From NCBI RefSeq assembly GCF_017876295.1, contig NZ_JAGINT010000002.1, forward strand, positions 3,410,001 through 3,474,000: a stretch of 64,000 nt of DNA, given 5' to 3'. Each line of letters starts with the position of its first letter. Within the stretch, counting starts at the first letter, position 1. Below are positions 42,937 to 50,818 of this stretch, one piece after another. The notes under the pieces were generated by a model, which was given only the letters and a program-made list of their open reading frames with translations, was not told the DNA's origin and searched no databases. The translations under genes were made by a program, and so were the position numbers. The stretch comes from Kribbella aluminosa (GTDB lineage: Bacteria > Actinomycetota > Actinomycetes > Propionibacteriales > Kribbellaceae).

Positions 42937-44736
42937 TCACCGACCTGTGTGCGCTACGGCCCCCGGAAGGACCCGCGTGCCCTCGACCTGAACGGCCCGC
43001 AGGCTGTTGGGGTTGAGCCCGAGGAGAGCGAGGACCGTCGGGGCGACCTGGGTGGTCTCGACAGGAGTGCGCACCACCTGCGGCCGGACGCCCGCACCGT
43101 TGACGATCATCAGGACGTGACGGTCACCCGCGTTCATGCCGCCGTGCTCGGCGAGCTTGGTCGGCTTGGCGTAGACGACGCCTTCCTGGACCTTGCCGAA
43201 CACATCGGGGTAGCGACCATTGCCGACCGGTACGCCGAAGAACCGCGCGGCCTGGGCGCCCGCCCAGATGTGCGTCAGCCCCGAGTGCTGAACGGTGACG
43301 GGCGCCTTGCTGGCGTTGAAGCCCTTGGCGGTGTGGTCCCACAGGTAGCTCTTGACGAAGTTGGCCGCCGCCTGCGAGTTGTCCGACAGATACGACTGCC
43401 AGAGGTCGTCGCTCGTGCCCGCGACGATCAGAGTCTTGCCCGGATGCGTCTTGGCCCACTCGGCGTTGATCGCGTCGACGATCGGACCGTCCTGCACCGT
43501 GACGAGCTTGCTGGGATCCTGCGGCGACTGACCGTGCTTGGCGGTGACGAAGATCGTCGTCGAGCCCGCCAGGCCCTTCTTCGCGAGCTCGGCGACCATG
43601 CGGCCGAGCTGGGCGTCGACGGAGGCGAAGGCGCTCGAGAGCACCGGGCCGGGAACCAGCTTGCCGTTGAGCCACTGGTAGCCACCGGGCTGCGGCGCGC
43701 TGGTCGTGTACCCACCGTGGCCGTCCGAGATCAGGTCCGCCGGGGTTGAGCGGATCTTCTGCGCGACCGAGACGGTCTGGAAGTTCATGCCGAAGATCGC
43801 CGGCGTACCGACGTGGTTCTTGCCGGAGTGGTCGAGGCCGTCGATCTCGTTCAGCATCGCCTGGACCTTGTAACCGTCGTACTGCTTGGTGGCGGCGTCG
43901 ATGTGCGCCCAGTCGTCGTCCTGCGGGTAGGGCTTGCCGTTCGGCATCACCGCCTGCGAGTCGATCTCGGGGCCGAAGAAGTCGTCGATGCTCTTGCCCT
44001 GCGAGCCCGGACCGTTGAACGACATGTAGATGGCGTGCTTGTCCGACCACGCGGTGCGCAGACCGGCGGCGTGGATCACCTGGAATATCGAGTTATCGCC
44101 CAGGTAGTCCCACGGCATGATGCTCTTGCAGGTCGCCGGGTTGATCGGGAAGGTCGACTTGTCGAACGACGAGGCGTCGTTCTTCAGGTTCATGATCAGC
44201 GCCGGGTTGCGGTCGGCCCCGGCGGAGCCGTAGATCGAGCCGTTCTCGTCGAACGACGGGAAGGCGTGGGCCGCGCCGGTGCTCAGGTCGGGGACACCCG
44301 GGAGCGCGTCGTCGGGCGAGTCGTAGACGACGTTGCCGCCGGTGGCCGCGTGGCCCGGCGTGCAGGCCGCGCCCGGCTCGTCGACCTTGTGGCTGTACTC
44401 GACGTCGTAGTAGACGCCGGTCGACCTCGGGTTGCCGCCGGTCATCAGCGCGGTGCCGCCCGGGTCGGAGTCCGACGGGTTCGACGTCGACGCCTTGGTG
44501 TACTCGCGTCCGCTGCGGGTGAGTTCGGCGAGCGCCGACTTCGGGTGGGTCGCGACGTACCAGTCAAGGTCGCTCTGATGCATACCGTCGACCGAGATCA
44601 GCAGCACGTGCTTGCTGTGGGACGTGCTCGTCGTGCGAGCGGCCTGAGCGCTCGTGCTGATCAGCGGCACGGCACACAGCGCGGCAATCGCCGCAGCCGC
44701 GATTCCGGCCGCGGCCGGACGGGTGTACTTCGACAT
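42937..44736 (-). CDS. Secreted alkaline phosphatase/type I phosphodiesterase family protein
   Basis: A 599-aa exported enzyme. The signal peptide is MSKYTRPAAAGIAAAAIAAL with STSAQAA before the mature start. The metal and nucleophile motif is HVLLISVDGMHQSDL, then SGREYTKASTSNPSDSDPG with the catalytic Thr/Ser region and TALMTGGNP. Metal ligands follow in LNEIDGLDHSG (D..H), TIFVTAKHGQSPQDP and the terminal AEHGGMNAGDRHVLM. This order is that of the nucleotide pyrophosphatase/phosphodiesterase superfamily. The ATG at 44736 has GGAGAG just upstream; a longer frame to 44787 has no such site. It would cleave phosphodiesters or phosphonate esters outside the cell. Confidence 0.88.
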   Translation of the reverse strand: MSKYTRPAAAGIAAAAIAALCAVPLISTSAQAARTTSTSHSKHVLLISVDGMHQSDLDWYVATHPKSALAELTRSGREYTKASTSNPSDSDPGGTALMTGGNPRSTGVYYDVEYSHKVDEPGAACTPGHAATGGNVVYDSPDDALPGVPDLSTGAAHAFPSFDENGSIYGSAGADRNPALIMNLKNDASSFDKSTFPINPATCKSIMPWDYLGDNSIFQVIHAAGLRTAWSDKHAIYMSFNGPGSQGKSIDDFFGPEIDSQAVMPNGKPYPQDDDWAHIDAATKQYDGYKVQAMLNEIDGLDHSGKNHVGTPAIFGMNFQTVSVAQKIRSTPADLISDGHGGYTTSAPQPGGYQWLNGKLVPGPVLSSAFASVDAQLGRMVAELAKKGLAGSTTIFVTAKHGQSPQDPSKLVTVQDGPIVDAINAEWAKTHPGKTLIVAGTSDDLWQSYLSDNSQAAANFVKSYLWDHTAKGFNASKAPVTVQHSGLTHIWAGAQAARFFGVPVGNGRYPDVFGKVQEGVVYAKPTKLAEHGGMNAGDRHVLMIVNGAGVRPQVVRTPVETTQVAPTVLALLGLNPNSLRAVQVEGTRVLPGAVAHTGR

Positions 44737-45120
44737 GGGCTCTCCAGGAATCGACAGGAACTGATCTCCGACGTACATGCGCGCCACCCATGCCTATGCG
44801 CCACGTACAGCCCCCACATGAAGACCAGATGTCCAACACCCTGCAGTTCAACAACCACACCACAGCGAAACTGTGGACACACTCAGTTTCCCCCCAAACC
44901 CCGCTACCCACGTAAGCAACAGGCCGGCCGGGACACCGGTAGCAGGTTGACCACGATCTCGGTTCTGTGTGAGGCGCTCTGCGTTGCGAAGGCAGCCAGT
45001 TGAAGAACACGGTCCCGTCGGCGTCCTGCGGACGGCCGCCGAGGCCCCGCAGGCTCAAACCGCACAGCCGCAGCAACACCCACGCGACGAACACGAGTGC
45101 CGCCACGGCATCAGCCCGGT
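44737..45120. other. Spacer upstream of the phosphodiesterase gene
   Basis: About 380 bases with no supported gene. A minus-strand frame with a hydrophobic stretch (VFVAWVLLRLCGL) is visible at about 45060-45100, but it lacks a credible start and other support. The region has lower GC than its surroundings and should hold the phosphodiesterase promoter. No operator was seen. Confidence 0.4.
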
Positions 45121-45280
45121 GTGAGTTACGAAGTCATCTGGTCGTGCCCTGAAGGGACCGCCGGATTAGGGATCGCCCGACGTGCGGCGCATTAATGTGG
45201 ACCACCGCTACCGAGCGCTCTACGAGGTGAAAGACGCGACTGTCGCCGTTGTCGTCATCCACCCCGGCATACTCGGCTGA
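45121..45280 (+). pseudogene. RelE/ParE-type toxin remnant with internal deletion
   Basis: The start GTG at 45121 reads VSYEVIWS, a typical N-terminus of actinobacterial RelE-like toxins. After some 45 bases the frame changes, and a downstream segment (45170-45280) reads GSPDVRRINVDHRYRALYEV then KDATVAVVVIH, the usual C-terminal half, before ending PGILG. About 40 residues between are missing, and the natural C-terminus is altered. No antitoxin gene can be identified upstream. Confidence rests on similarity to the RelE family pattern seen by eye. Confidence 0.6.
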
Positions 45281-45430
45281 CAACGATCGGGGAGCAGCCG
45301 AGTTCGATGAAATTACGAGGCTAGGCCATCAGGAATCTCGGCTTGAGCAGTTCGGCGAACCTCCAGGACCGTACAGTCGTGGCGCTGAGTGCACTGAGAG
45401 TAGTGGCTCAGGTCTACTGAGAGGGCGGCC

Positions 45431-46606
45431 GTGCTGGCGTTTGCAGGGATTCTCTTCGCGGCCGTGCTGGTGTTCCTGACCGGTGTCGTCGCCAACTGGT
45501 TTCCCAGACCGGCTGGACTCACGACGGGCATGGTCGTCGGGATCGCGGCTGTCCTGATCGTTGTGTCCGCGGTGGTCGGCTTCGTCGGCCGCACGTCGCC
45601 GGGCGACGGGCCGGAGAGCGGAGCACCGCCGTCATCACCCCGGTCGAAGCCCGCCCCGCAACCGACGACGAAGACTCCGACGGCACAACAGGTCCAGGCC
45701 CTGCAGCCGGCCACGACGTTCGGGTGCGACGACACCGACAACTCGGCGGTGGTCGCGATGCATCCGGACGGGTTTCTGCTGGCGTGTACCAATGCCTCCG
45801 CCACGGCCGTCTGGAACGTCGGGAGCGGCCGCTCTCCGTCGCTGGCGAAGGACCTCGGTGTCGGTGCGCTCTCGGCAACCTTCAACGCATCCGGACGCCA
45901 ACTGCTCACCGCGGGCGATTCGTGCTGGCAGTTCTTCGACGGCCGCCGCCCGTGGAACCAGACCGGCAATGAGTGCGGGCTGGAGCAGTCCGCGGCCTCG
46001 GCCGTCTTCGCGCCGGACGGCAAGACCTTCGCCACGCGCCGGTGGCCCGACGGCAGCGATGTCCGCTTCTGGGACGTCGCGAGCCACAAACTGGTCAACA
46101 CCTACCAAGCCGCCGACGGACGGCGGATCATGTCGATCGCCTACAGCCCCACAGGCCGGTACTTCGCGACCGGCAGCGCAGACGCGCACCCCTACCTCTG
46201 GGACCTCAGCCACAACGGCCAACGCCGGCAACTCGCAGATGATCGCGACGGCCATACCGATGAGGTACGCGCCGTCGCGTTCAGTCCCGACGGAACGCGA
46301 CTCATCAGCGGCGGTGCCGACCGGACGGCAAAGATCTGGAGCGTCCCGGACGGCAAACTGCTCGCCAGCCTGAACAACGGGCACGACGATTCCGTGAACG
46401 CTGTGGCGTTCAGTCCGGACGGGCGTACCGCAGTCACCGGCGGCGCGGACCACAAGGTCATCGAGTGGAACATCACGACCGCCAGCCCCATCCGCGCGCT
46501 GGAGGGAAGCGGCGGCGAGATTACCTCACTGTCCTACGACCGCTCAGGCAAGACCCTCGCGGCCGGCTGCTCCGACGGCAAGGTCGTCGTATGGAGCCTG
46601 ACCTAG
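45431..46606 (+). CDS. Membrane-anchored WD40 repeat protein
   Basis: A 391-aa protein. Two N-terminal hydrophobic helices (LAFAGILFAAVLVFLTGVV and MVVGIAAVLIVVSAVVGFV) are followed by a Pro/Thr linker (PAPQPTTKTPTAQQ). Residues about 90-391 form WD40 blades, marked by MSIAYSPTGRYFATGSADAH, VRAVAFSPDGTRLISGGADR, VNAVAFSPDGRTAVTGGADH and SLSYDRSGKTLAAGCSDGK. In actinobacteria such propellers are often the sensor half of Ser/Thr kinases; here no kinase domain is present. The propeller side of the membrane is not fixed by the sequence. GTG at 45431 with AGAGGGCGGCC upstream. Confidence 0.87.
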   Translation: MLAFAGILFAAVLVFLTGVVANWFPRPAGLTTGMVVGIAAVLIVVSAVVGFVGRTSPGDGPESGAPPSSPRSKPAPQPTTKTPTAQQVQALQPATTFGCDDTDNSAVVAMHPDGFLLACTNASATAVWNVGSGRSPSLAKDLGVGALSATFNASGRQLLTAGDSCWQFFDGRRPWNQTGNECGLEQSAASAVFAPDGKTFATRRWPDGSDVRFWDVASHKLVNTYQAADGRRIMSIAYSPTGRYFATGSADAHPYLWDLSHNGQRRQLADDRDGHTDEVRAVAFSPDGTRLISGGADRTAKIWSVPDGKLLASLNNGHDDSVNAVAFSPDGRTAVTGGADHKVIEWNITTASPIRALEGSGGEITSLSYDRSGKTLAAGCSDGKVVVWSLT

Positions 46607-46884
46607 GAACCTTCCCAACCAGGTGGAGTCCCATAGGGCCGTGACGGCCCAGAGTCTTGGAGTGGGCTGCAGTTATCCCCAGTTCGCACCACGGTTAGCC
46701 CCCACGAGGAGCAGTCCAGACCGAAGTCCGAGTGGCCTCCCAGTGCGCTGACCTGCGGGCTTACCTGGCGCGCCCGGCAGGCTTCGAACCTGCGACCCAC
46801 AGATAGAAGACCGTTGGTCGCGTTGCGGCTGTTACCTCAATCGCTTCCACGCTCGGGGATTCGGTCATGCCCGGAGGCGTAACC
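46607..46884. other. Spacer with GC hairpin
   Basis: GGGCCG-TGA-CGGCCC (46636-46650) is a short hairpin that may end transcription of the WD40 gene. The tRNA-Arg fragment follows. Nothing else was recognised. Confidence 0.4.
46766..46811 (-). other. 3' half of a tRNA-Arg(TCT), candidate attachment-site remnant
   Basis: On the minus strand a CTTCTAT anticodon loop leads into GCAGGTTCGAAGCCTGC (T arm) and CGGGCGCGCCA (acceptor with CCA). The 5' half of the tRNA is absent: the bases before the loop do not pair with the 3' anticodon stem, and no D arm is present. Such 3' tRNA fragments are typical att duplicates left by integrative elements. No integrase gene is seen in the window. Confidence 0.65.
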
Positions 46885-47079
46885 GTGTCCACGTCTCTCA
46901 CCCTGCTGTTGCTTTCGCTCATGCCGTTCGCTCTTCTCGTGGTTGTCTTAGACACGATTGTCATCCTGGCCTTGTGCCAGACGAAGCCGGAAGGTGCCGG
47001 CGCCCCGAATGAAGGCGCGGGGGATGGCCACGAGTCGACTGCCGGCCCAGGAGTCCCGGAGACGGTCGCCCGCTGCTGA
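46885..47079 (+). CDS. Small hypothetical membrane protein
   Basis: A 64-aa frame starting at GTG 46885 with GGAGG seven bases upstream. It has one strong hydrophobic segment (LTLLLLSLMPFALLVVVLD then TIVILAL) and a hydrophilic, Gly/Glu-rich tail. No family recognised. The ribosome site and membrane segment support it, but it lies in a decayed zone, so it could be a remnant. Confidence 0.45.
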   Translation: MSTSLTLLLLSLMPFALLVVVLDTIVILALCQTKPEGAGAPNEGAGDGHESTAGPGVPETVARC

Positions 47080-47393
47080 TCTTCTGTGATCGCCACGGGT
47101 GGATGGAGGCGCCGCGAGCGAGCCAAAGGATCTGCGGGGTCGGGCAGTAGCGCGAGATGGGCCGCCGCAACACCGTCAAGCGTGCGAGTCTTCGAGGCGA
47201 AGTTCCGTCACAGTCGCAAGTGAAGCCTCGCCGTTCGCGGCTACCCGTCGCTCGCTTTCCTCTTGATGTTGTCGAGGCTTGCTGCTACGAGCCCTGCAAC
47301 CGCCCGGTGGCGTGTCACGAGTAATGTCACGAGCAGCTGTTGTTCGAACCGCAGGCGATGACTGATCTGGCCTTGACCTGCGGCGATACCAAG
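47080..47393. other. Decayed intergenic region
   Basis: About 310 bases of lower GC with no supported gene. A minus-strand segment reads AVAGLVAASLDNIKRKASDG before a stop and may be the end of a lost gene. No repeats of note. Confidence 0.35.
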
Positions 47394-47467
47394 TAGGGCG
47401 GGCGGGACTCGAACCCGCGGCCCAGGGATTATGAGTCCCCTGCTCTAACCAGCTGAGCTACCGCCCC
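47394..47467 (-). tRNA. tRNA with CAT anticodon (Met elongator or Ile-CAT)
   Basis: Starts GGGGCGGTAGCTCAGC on the minus strand. D arm AGCTCAGCTGGTTAGAGC, anticodon loop CTCATAA (CAT), T arm GCGGGTTCGAGTCCCGC, and acceptor ending CCGCCCT with discriminator A. All four stems pair (one G-T at the acceptor end). CCA is not encoded. Met versus lysidine-Ile cannot be separated by eye. Confidence 0.92.
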
Positions 47468-47645
47468 GTGTGCGGGAGATCGTATCGGGTCGGGGTGGGT
47501 CGGCGCTTGCCGAGGTGCAGGGCTTCCTTCAGGAGGACTTGGGTGAGGGTGGGGGACGCCGGTGGTTGTGATGACCTCGGCGACCGCGTGCAGGTTGCGG
47601 TTGTCGACGGCGCGGAGGAGGGCGTCGGCGAGGTCGTGGCGGGCG

Positions 47646-48272
47646 GTGAAGCGGCTGCGCCGGACGGCGCAGGCGCTTCAGACGCGCTCCGAGATCGCCG
47701 ACGCCGCGCTCCGGCTGTTCGTCAGCCAGGGCTGGGCGGCGACGACCGCGCGCGACGTGGCGCGCGAGGCCGGGGTCTCGGCGCCGAGGTGTACTCCGTG
47801 TACGGCAACACGGTGTACTCCGTGTACGGCAACAAGGCCGGCCTCACGCAGGCGGTCGCGGATACAGCCGACCTGTCCGGCGACCGGACCGGCGGCTTGC
47901 CGAACTCGACGCGGCCGGGGATGATCCCGCGCGGCAGCTCGCCGCGATGGCCGGCTTCGAAGGGCGCCAGTACGAGCGTGCCGGCGACGTTATCCTGCTG
48001 CTCCGCGAGGCTGCCCGTGCCGAACCGGAGCCGGCGGCGGTGTACGGCGAAGTACGGCGGACGGCTCGCGCGTCGAGGTGTTCTCCGGGTGGAAGCCCGG
48101 CGTACTGGGGGACTGGCTGGACGTCGCGACGGCCGTCGACATCTACGCGGGGCTGTGCAACGTGGACGTCTACCGCACCTTCATCGACCAGCGCGGCTGG
48201 TCGCCCGGCCGCGTCGAGGAGTGGTGGTGCGCGACCCCAGCCCGTGAACTGCTCGCCAGCCAATGCCAGTAA
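47646..48272 (+). pseudogene. TetR family regulator, multiple frameshifts and a 24-bp tandem duplication
   Basis: The pieces, in order but in different frames, are IADAALRLFVSQGWAATTAR, DVAREAGVS (DNA-binding domain); then VYSVYGNTVYSVYGNKAGL, with the recognition-helix segment doubled by an exact 24-bp tandem duplication (47788-47835); then RRLAELDAAGDDPARQLAAM, GFEGRQYERAGDVILLL; and finally GSRVEVFSGWKPGVLGDWLD and AVDIYAGLCNVDVYRTF to the stop at 48270. At least three frame changes separate them. The original protein was a normal TetR regulator of about 200 aa; it is now non-functional. The surrounding spacer also contains fragments of other genes. Confidence 0.8.
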
Positions 48273-48476
48273 TGCAAGCGATTGACGGCGAGCAGCGCGC
48301 CGACGAAGTACATCACGAGGCTGTATGCGGCGATTGCGGAGATTCGGCGGGCTGGCTGGTTTCCGGGTGAGGTGGTCGGCGGGGGTGAGAACCAGGGGGC
48401 GGTCAGGGGTTTGACGGAGGGCTGATTACCGGGGACCGGGCATGATGGAGGCAGGGTCCGGACGAAGGGAACATCC

Positions 48477-48614
48477 ATGGGCTGGTTCATTTTCCTGGTG
48501 ATCGTGGTAGGCGCGATCGCGGCGTACAAGTACCGCGTGCCGCTGCTGGCGAAGATCCTCGGTCAGCCTCAGCACCGCATCCAGCGGGCAATCGACCGGA
48601 AGAAGGGGAAGTAA
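48477..48614 (+). CDS. Small conserved-type membrane protein (45 aa)
   Basis: Begins MGWFIFLVIVVGAIAAYKYR: one N-terminal membrane helix followed by a basic amphipathic tail (LLAKILGQPQHRIQRAIDRK). AAGGGA lies seven bases before the ATG, and a strong hairpin terminator follows the stop. The tidy ribosome site, compact gene and terminator argue that it is real. The role is unknown. Confidence 0.7.
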   Translation: MGWFIFLVIVVGAIAAYKYRVPLLAKILGQPQHRIQRAIDRKKGK

Positions 48615-48637
48615 CACTTTCCTCCCGCCGAGCACGA

Positions 48638-48673
48638 AGAGGCCCTGCCCGCACGTCCGCGGCCAGGGCCTCT
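48638..48673. terminator. Hairpin terminator, probably bidirectional
   Basis: AGAGGCCCTG and CAGGGCCTCT form a perfect 10-bp stem with a 16-base loop. It lies between two convergent genes. There is no long T-run, as is common in high-GC genomes. Confidence 0.65.
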
Positions 48674-48710
48674 CGTTACCTGCTCCCGATCAACCGATCA
48701 GGCGCGCAAG

Positions 48711-49391
48711 TCATCCAACCTGTACGGCGACAATCGAAGCCGCCGCAGTAATCTCCCCGCCCCCGGCGCTGCCCTGGTCCTGGTTGTAGCCGAACCCGTA
48801 GACGCCGACGGTGGTCTCGGCGGTGACCATCACGACCTTCACGGTCGACCCGAACAGGTCGTGGCCCTTCGCCGGCGAGATCGCCACGCCGCCGACGGTG
48901 CCGACGTCGGTGCCCCACTTGGCGTCGCCTGCTGCGGTCGGGTCCTGGCCGATCCGCAGCCCGACCTGCGGCATGCTGCCGGCTGCACCCGCGGCCGCGC
49001 GGTTGAACGTCACCGACGTGTTGACCAGCCAGGTGCCCTTCTGCAGCTTGAAGCTGCCGAGCTCGGTGAACCCGTCGAAGTACTTGCCGCCCAGGGTCTT
49101 GATCACGGTCGGCTTGATCGTCGCGCTCACGCCGGCCTTGCCGTAGACGTCTGGGGTGTTCTTGAGGAATGCCTCGCGGTCGGCGGGTGCGATTTTGGAC
49201 TTCGGGATGCTGTTGTCGACCACTTGGGAGGCCGCGACCGAGCGCGGGCACAGTGGGTACGACAGCGTCTTGCAGTCCGGGCGTGTGGCGCCGTTGGCGG
49301 CGACCGTGATGCCGACCAGAACACCTGCCCCCAGGACGCCGGCCACGAGCAGACGCCCGGCCTTGGTGTTCAGAACCTTCTTGAAATTCAT
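48711..49391 (-). CDS. Exported or membrane-anchored hypothetical protein
   Basis: A 226-aa protein with a basic N-terminus and a hydrophobic segment (LLVAGVLGAGVLVGITVAA), then ANGATRPDCKTLSYPLCPRS. The rest is beta-rich with repeated Gly and Thr (FDGFTELGSFKLQKGTWLV, VGGVAISPAKGHDLF, TTVGVYGFGYNQDQGSAGGG), suggesting a jelly-roll-like surface protein. No enzyme motif. Two cysteines near residues 40 and 47 could form a disulfide. The ATG at 49391 is preceded by GAGGGGAAACTG, and a 7-bp hairpin (49408-49425) lies just upstream. Confidence 0.72.
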   Translation of the reverse strand: MNFKKVLNTKAGRLLVAGVLGAGVLVGITVAANGATRPDCKTLSYPLCPRSVAASQVVDNSIPKSKIAPADREAFLKNTPDVYGKAGVSATIKPTVIKTLGGKYFDGFTELGSFKLQKGTWLVNTSVTFNRAAAGAAGSMPQVGLRIGQDPTAAGDAKWGTDVGTVGGVAISPAKGHDLFGSTVKVVMVTAETTVGVYGFGYNQDQGSAGGGEITAAASIVAVQVG

Positions 49392-49407
49392 CAGTTTCCC
49401 CTCCATC

Positions 49408-49425
49408 CCCGAGGCCCCCCTCGGG
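49408..49425 (-). promoter_or_regulatory. 5' leader hairpin of the exported protein gene
   Basis: CCCGAGG-CCCC-CCTCGGG, perfect 7-bp arms, 17 bases before the start codon on the minus strand. The stem lies just upstream of the ribosome site and could influence translation or mRNA stability. Confidence 0.45.
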
Positions 49426-49480
49426 ATCTGCAGAGGAAAGTACGCCCGACCGGCGGTCTAGGCCAATAGCTGAAGCGTAA

Positions 49481-50008
49481 TTAGTTCGGCAATTTTCGGC
49501 GCCAGGCGGTGAGGGCGACCCGGGCCGTGGTGCCGAGGTCGGTGTCGGCCGGCCAGATGAGCCGGGGTTCGCCGAGGCGCGGGGCGATCGCGAGGTAGGT
49601 GCCGGACACCTTGTCCTCGGCAACTTCCACGGTGTTCGGCCAGGCGATGGCGGCGAGTGCGGTTTCGCCTGTGTTCAGGCGGATCCTGGCAGGTCCTGGG
49701 TCGATTGCCAGGTACGAGGTGCCGCGGGCAACGGTCGCCTTCACCGGCTGCCGTCGCCCGTTGAGCACGGCAACGTCCGGGTATCGTCGACCGTGATCGG
49801 TGTGTTCCGGCAGTTCGTCAGCTTCACCACGACGGCCCGATGACCCAACGCCGCCTCCACCGGGCCGACCGTGATCAACGCCCCCCGGCGCCGGACACAC
49901 CCGCGGCGGCGGCGTAGCTGTCGGACCAACCGTACGACCCACCCCCGCCGACTGACCCGCATCTGATAACTGGCCCGCATCTGGCGACTGGCTCACAGCC
50001 GGGACCAC
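49481..50008 (-). pseudogene. DUF4232 domain protein, frame-scrambled and 5' truncated
   Basis: The frame from 50008 reads TPPPRVCPAPGG, then switches: the next DUF4232 residues (ALITVGPVEAALGHRAVVVK, LTNCRNTPITVD) are in another frame, and after about 49790 the original frame resumes with YPDVAVLNGRRQPVKATVARG and continues to the stop. So a +1 shift in a G6 run (near 49884) is compensated by a second shift near 49790. The open frame survives, but about 30 residues are nonsense. The usual signal peptide is also missing, since a tRNA-Asn terminator lies directly upstream. DUF4232 proteins are small secreted actinobacterial proteins of unknown role. Confidence 0.7.
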
Positions 50009-50030
50009 GTCCCGAACCCGCCCGAGTGCG

Positions 50031-50071
50031 GAAAAGAAGAAGCCGGGCTCCTGTGGACTCAGGACCCGGCT
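50031..50071 (-). terminator. Terminator downstream of tRNA-Asn
   Basis: On the minus strand AGCCGGG(T)CCTG and CAGG(A)GCCCGGCT form a strong stem, followed by TCTTCTTTTCC. It is placed just after the tRNA 3' end. Confidence 0.75.
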
Positions 50072-50081
50072 GGTGAGGTTG

Positions 50082-50154
50082 CTCCCGCCACTGGACTCGA
50101 ACCAGTAACCTGCCGGTTAACAGCCGGCTGCTCTGCCAATTGAGCTAGGCGGGA
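50082..50154 (-). tRNA. tRNA-Asn (GTT)
   Basis: Starts TCCCGCCTAGCTCAATTGGC on the minus strand; anticodon loop CTGTTAA (GTT), T arm TACTGGTTCGAGTCCAGT, acceptor ending GGCGGGA with discriminator G. All stems pair. CCA is not encoded. Confidence 0.96.
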
Positions 50155-50245
50155 TCGTAGTAGCTCTTCGCCCCGAACCCGAGGACCTGAGTAGGTTAGC
50201 AGGCGACCGGCGAACTACAAAAACGGGATTCGGGTGCCTGCCGGG

Positions 50246-50791
50246 TCAGACGCCGAACTCGTCCCGGACCTCCCGGAGCGCCGCGTCGGCCGCCTCCACG
50301 ACGCCCGGCTGGGACGGCTCCAATCCTTTGTCCAGAACGATGTTCCAGGTGACCTCGGCGTCGGTGCCGGCCGGATTGCGCCGCCCGACGATGCGCACAC
50401 CGCGTTTGCCGGACAGCGGCACGTGACGCTGTACGACGATGCTCGCGTCGACCCGCTCGCGGAGCAGCTGCCCGAAGCGCCCGGGGTCCTCGACCTTGAG
50501 CTCGCTGGCGTGCAGCGGCGTGCCGAAGTCGGTGGTCTCGTAGATGTGCAGCACCGACGCCTCGGAATCCCAGTTCGCGCGCTCGATCTGCTCCCAGCCG
50601 ACCCGGCGCTCCGCGTCCGCGGAGTCCGACGGCAGGTACAGGGCCGCACGCGTCCCGGCCACCCAGCGGCCGTTCGCCAGCTGCACGGCCGCGAGCACGT
50701 CTTCCTTGCTCCCGGTCGACTCGCGGGCGGCCGCCGTCACGGCCGCCGCCAACTCACGCGGCCAGGCGGTACGCAAAAGTCTCACACTCAC
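50246..50791 (-). CDS. Conserved-type actinobacterial hypothetical protein
   Basis: A 181-aa cytoplasmic protein with no signal peptide. N-terminal helix (RELAAAVTAAARESTGSKED), then a beta-rich middle resembling a small PH-like or split-barrel fold (VLAAVQLANGRWVAGTRAAL, VGWEQIERANWDSEASVLHI), and a helical C-terminus ending EVRDEFGV. The composition and start (GTG at 50791 or GTG two codons on) are normal. It lies 27 bases downstream of the sigma-factor gene on the same strand, next to tRNA-Asn, and is probably co-transcribed with it. Function is not predicted. Confidence 0.75.
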   Translation of the reverse strand: MSVRLLRTAWPRELAAAVTAAARESTGSKEDVLAAVQLANGRWVAGTRAALYLPSDSADAERRVGWEQIERANWDSEASVLHIYETTDFGTPLHASELKVEDPGRFGQLLRERVDASIVVQRHVPLSGKRGVRIVGRRNPAGTDAEVTWNIVLDKGLEPSQPGVVEAADAALREVRDEFGV

Positions 50792-50818
50792 ATCATCCCA
50801 GCACCTCCAAGCTGAGTC

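Noticed and set aside
47490..47645. Minus-strand segment reading like a gene end (HDLADALLRAVDNRNLHAVA)
   Set aside because: It has coding character but no start, a frame change soon after, and no family I can name; likely debris of the decayed zone.
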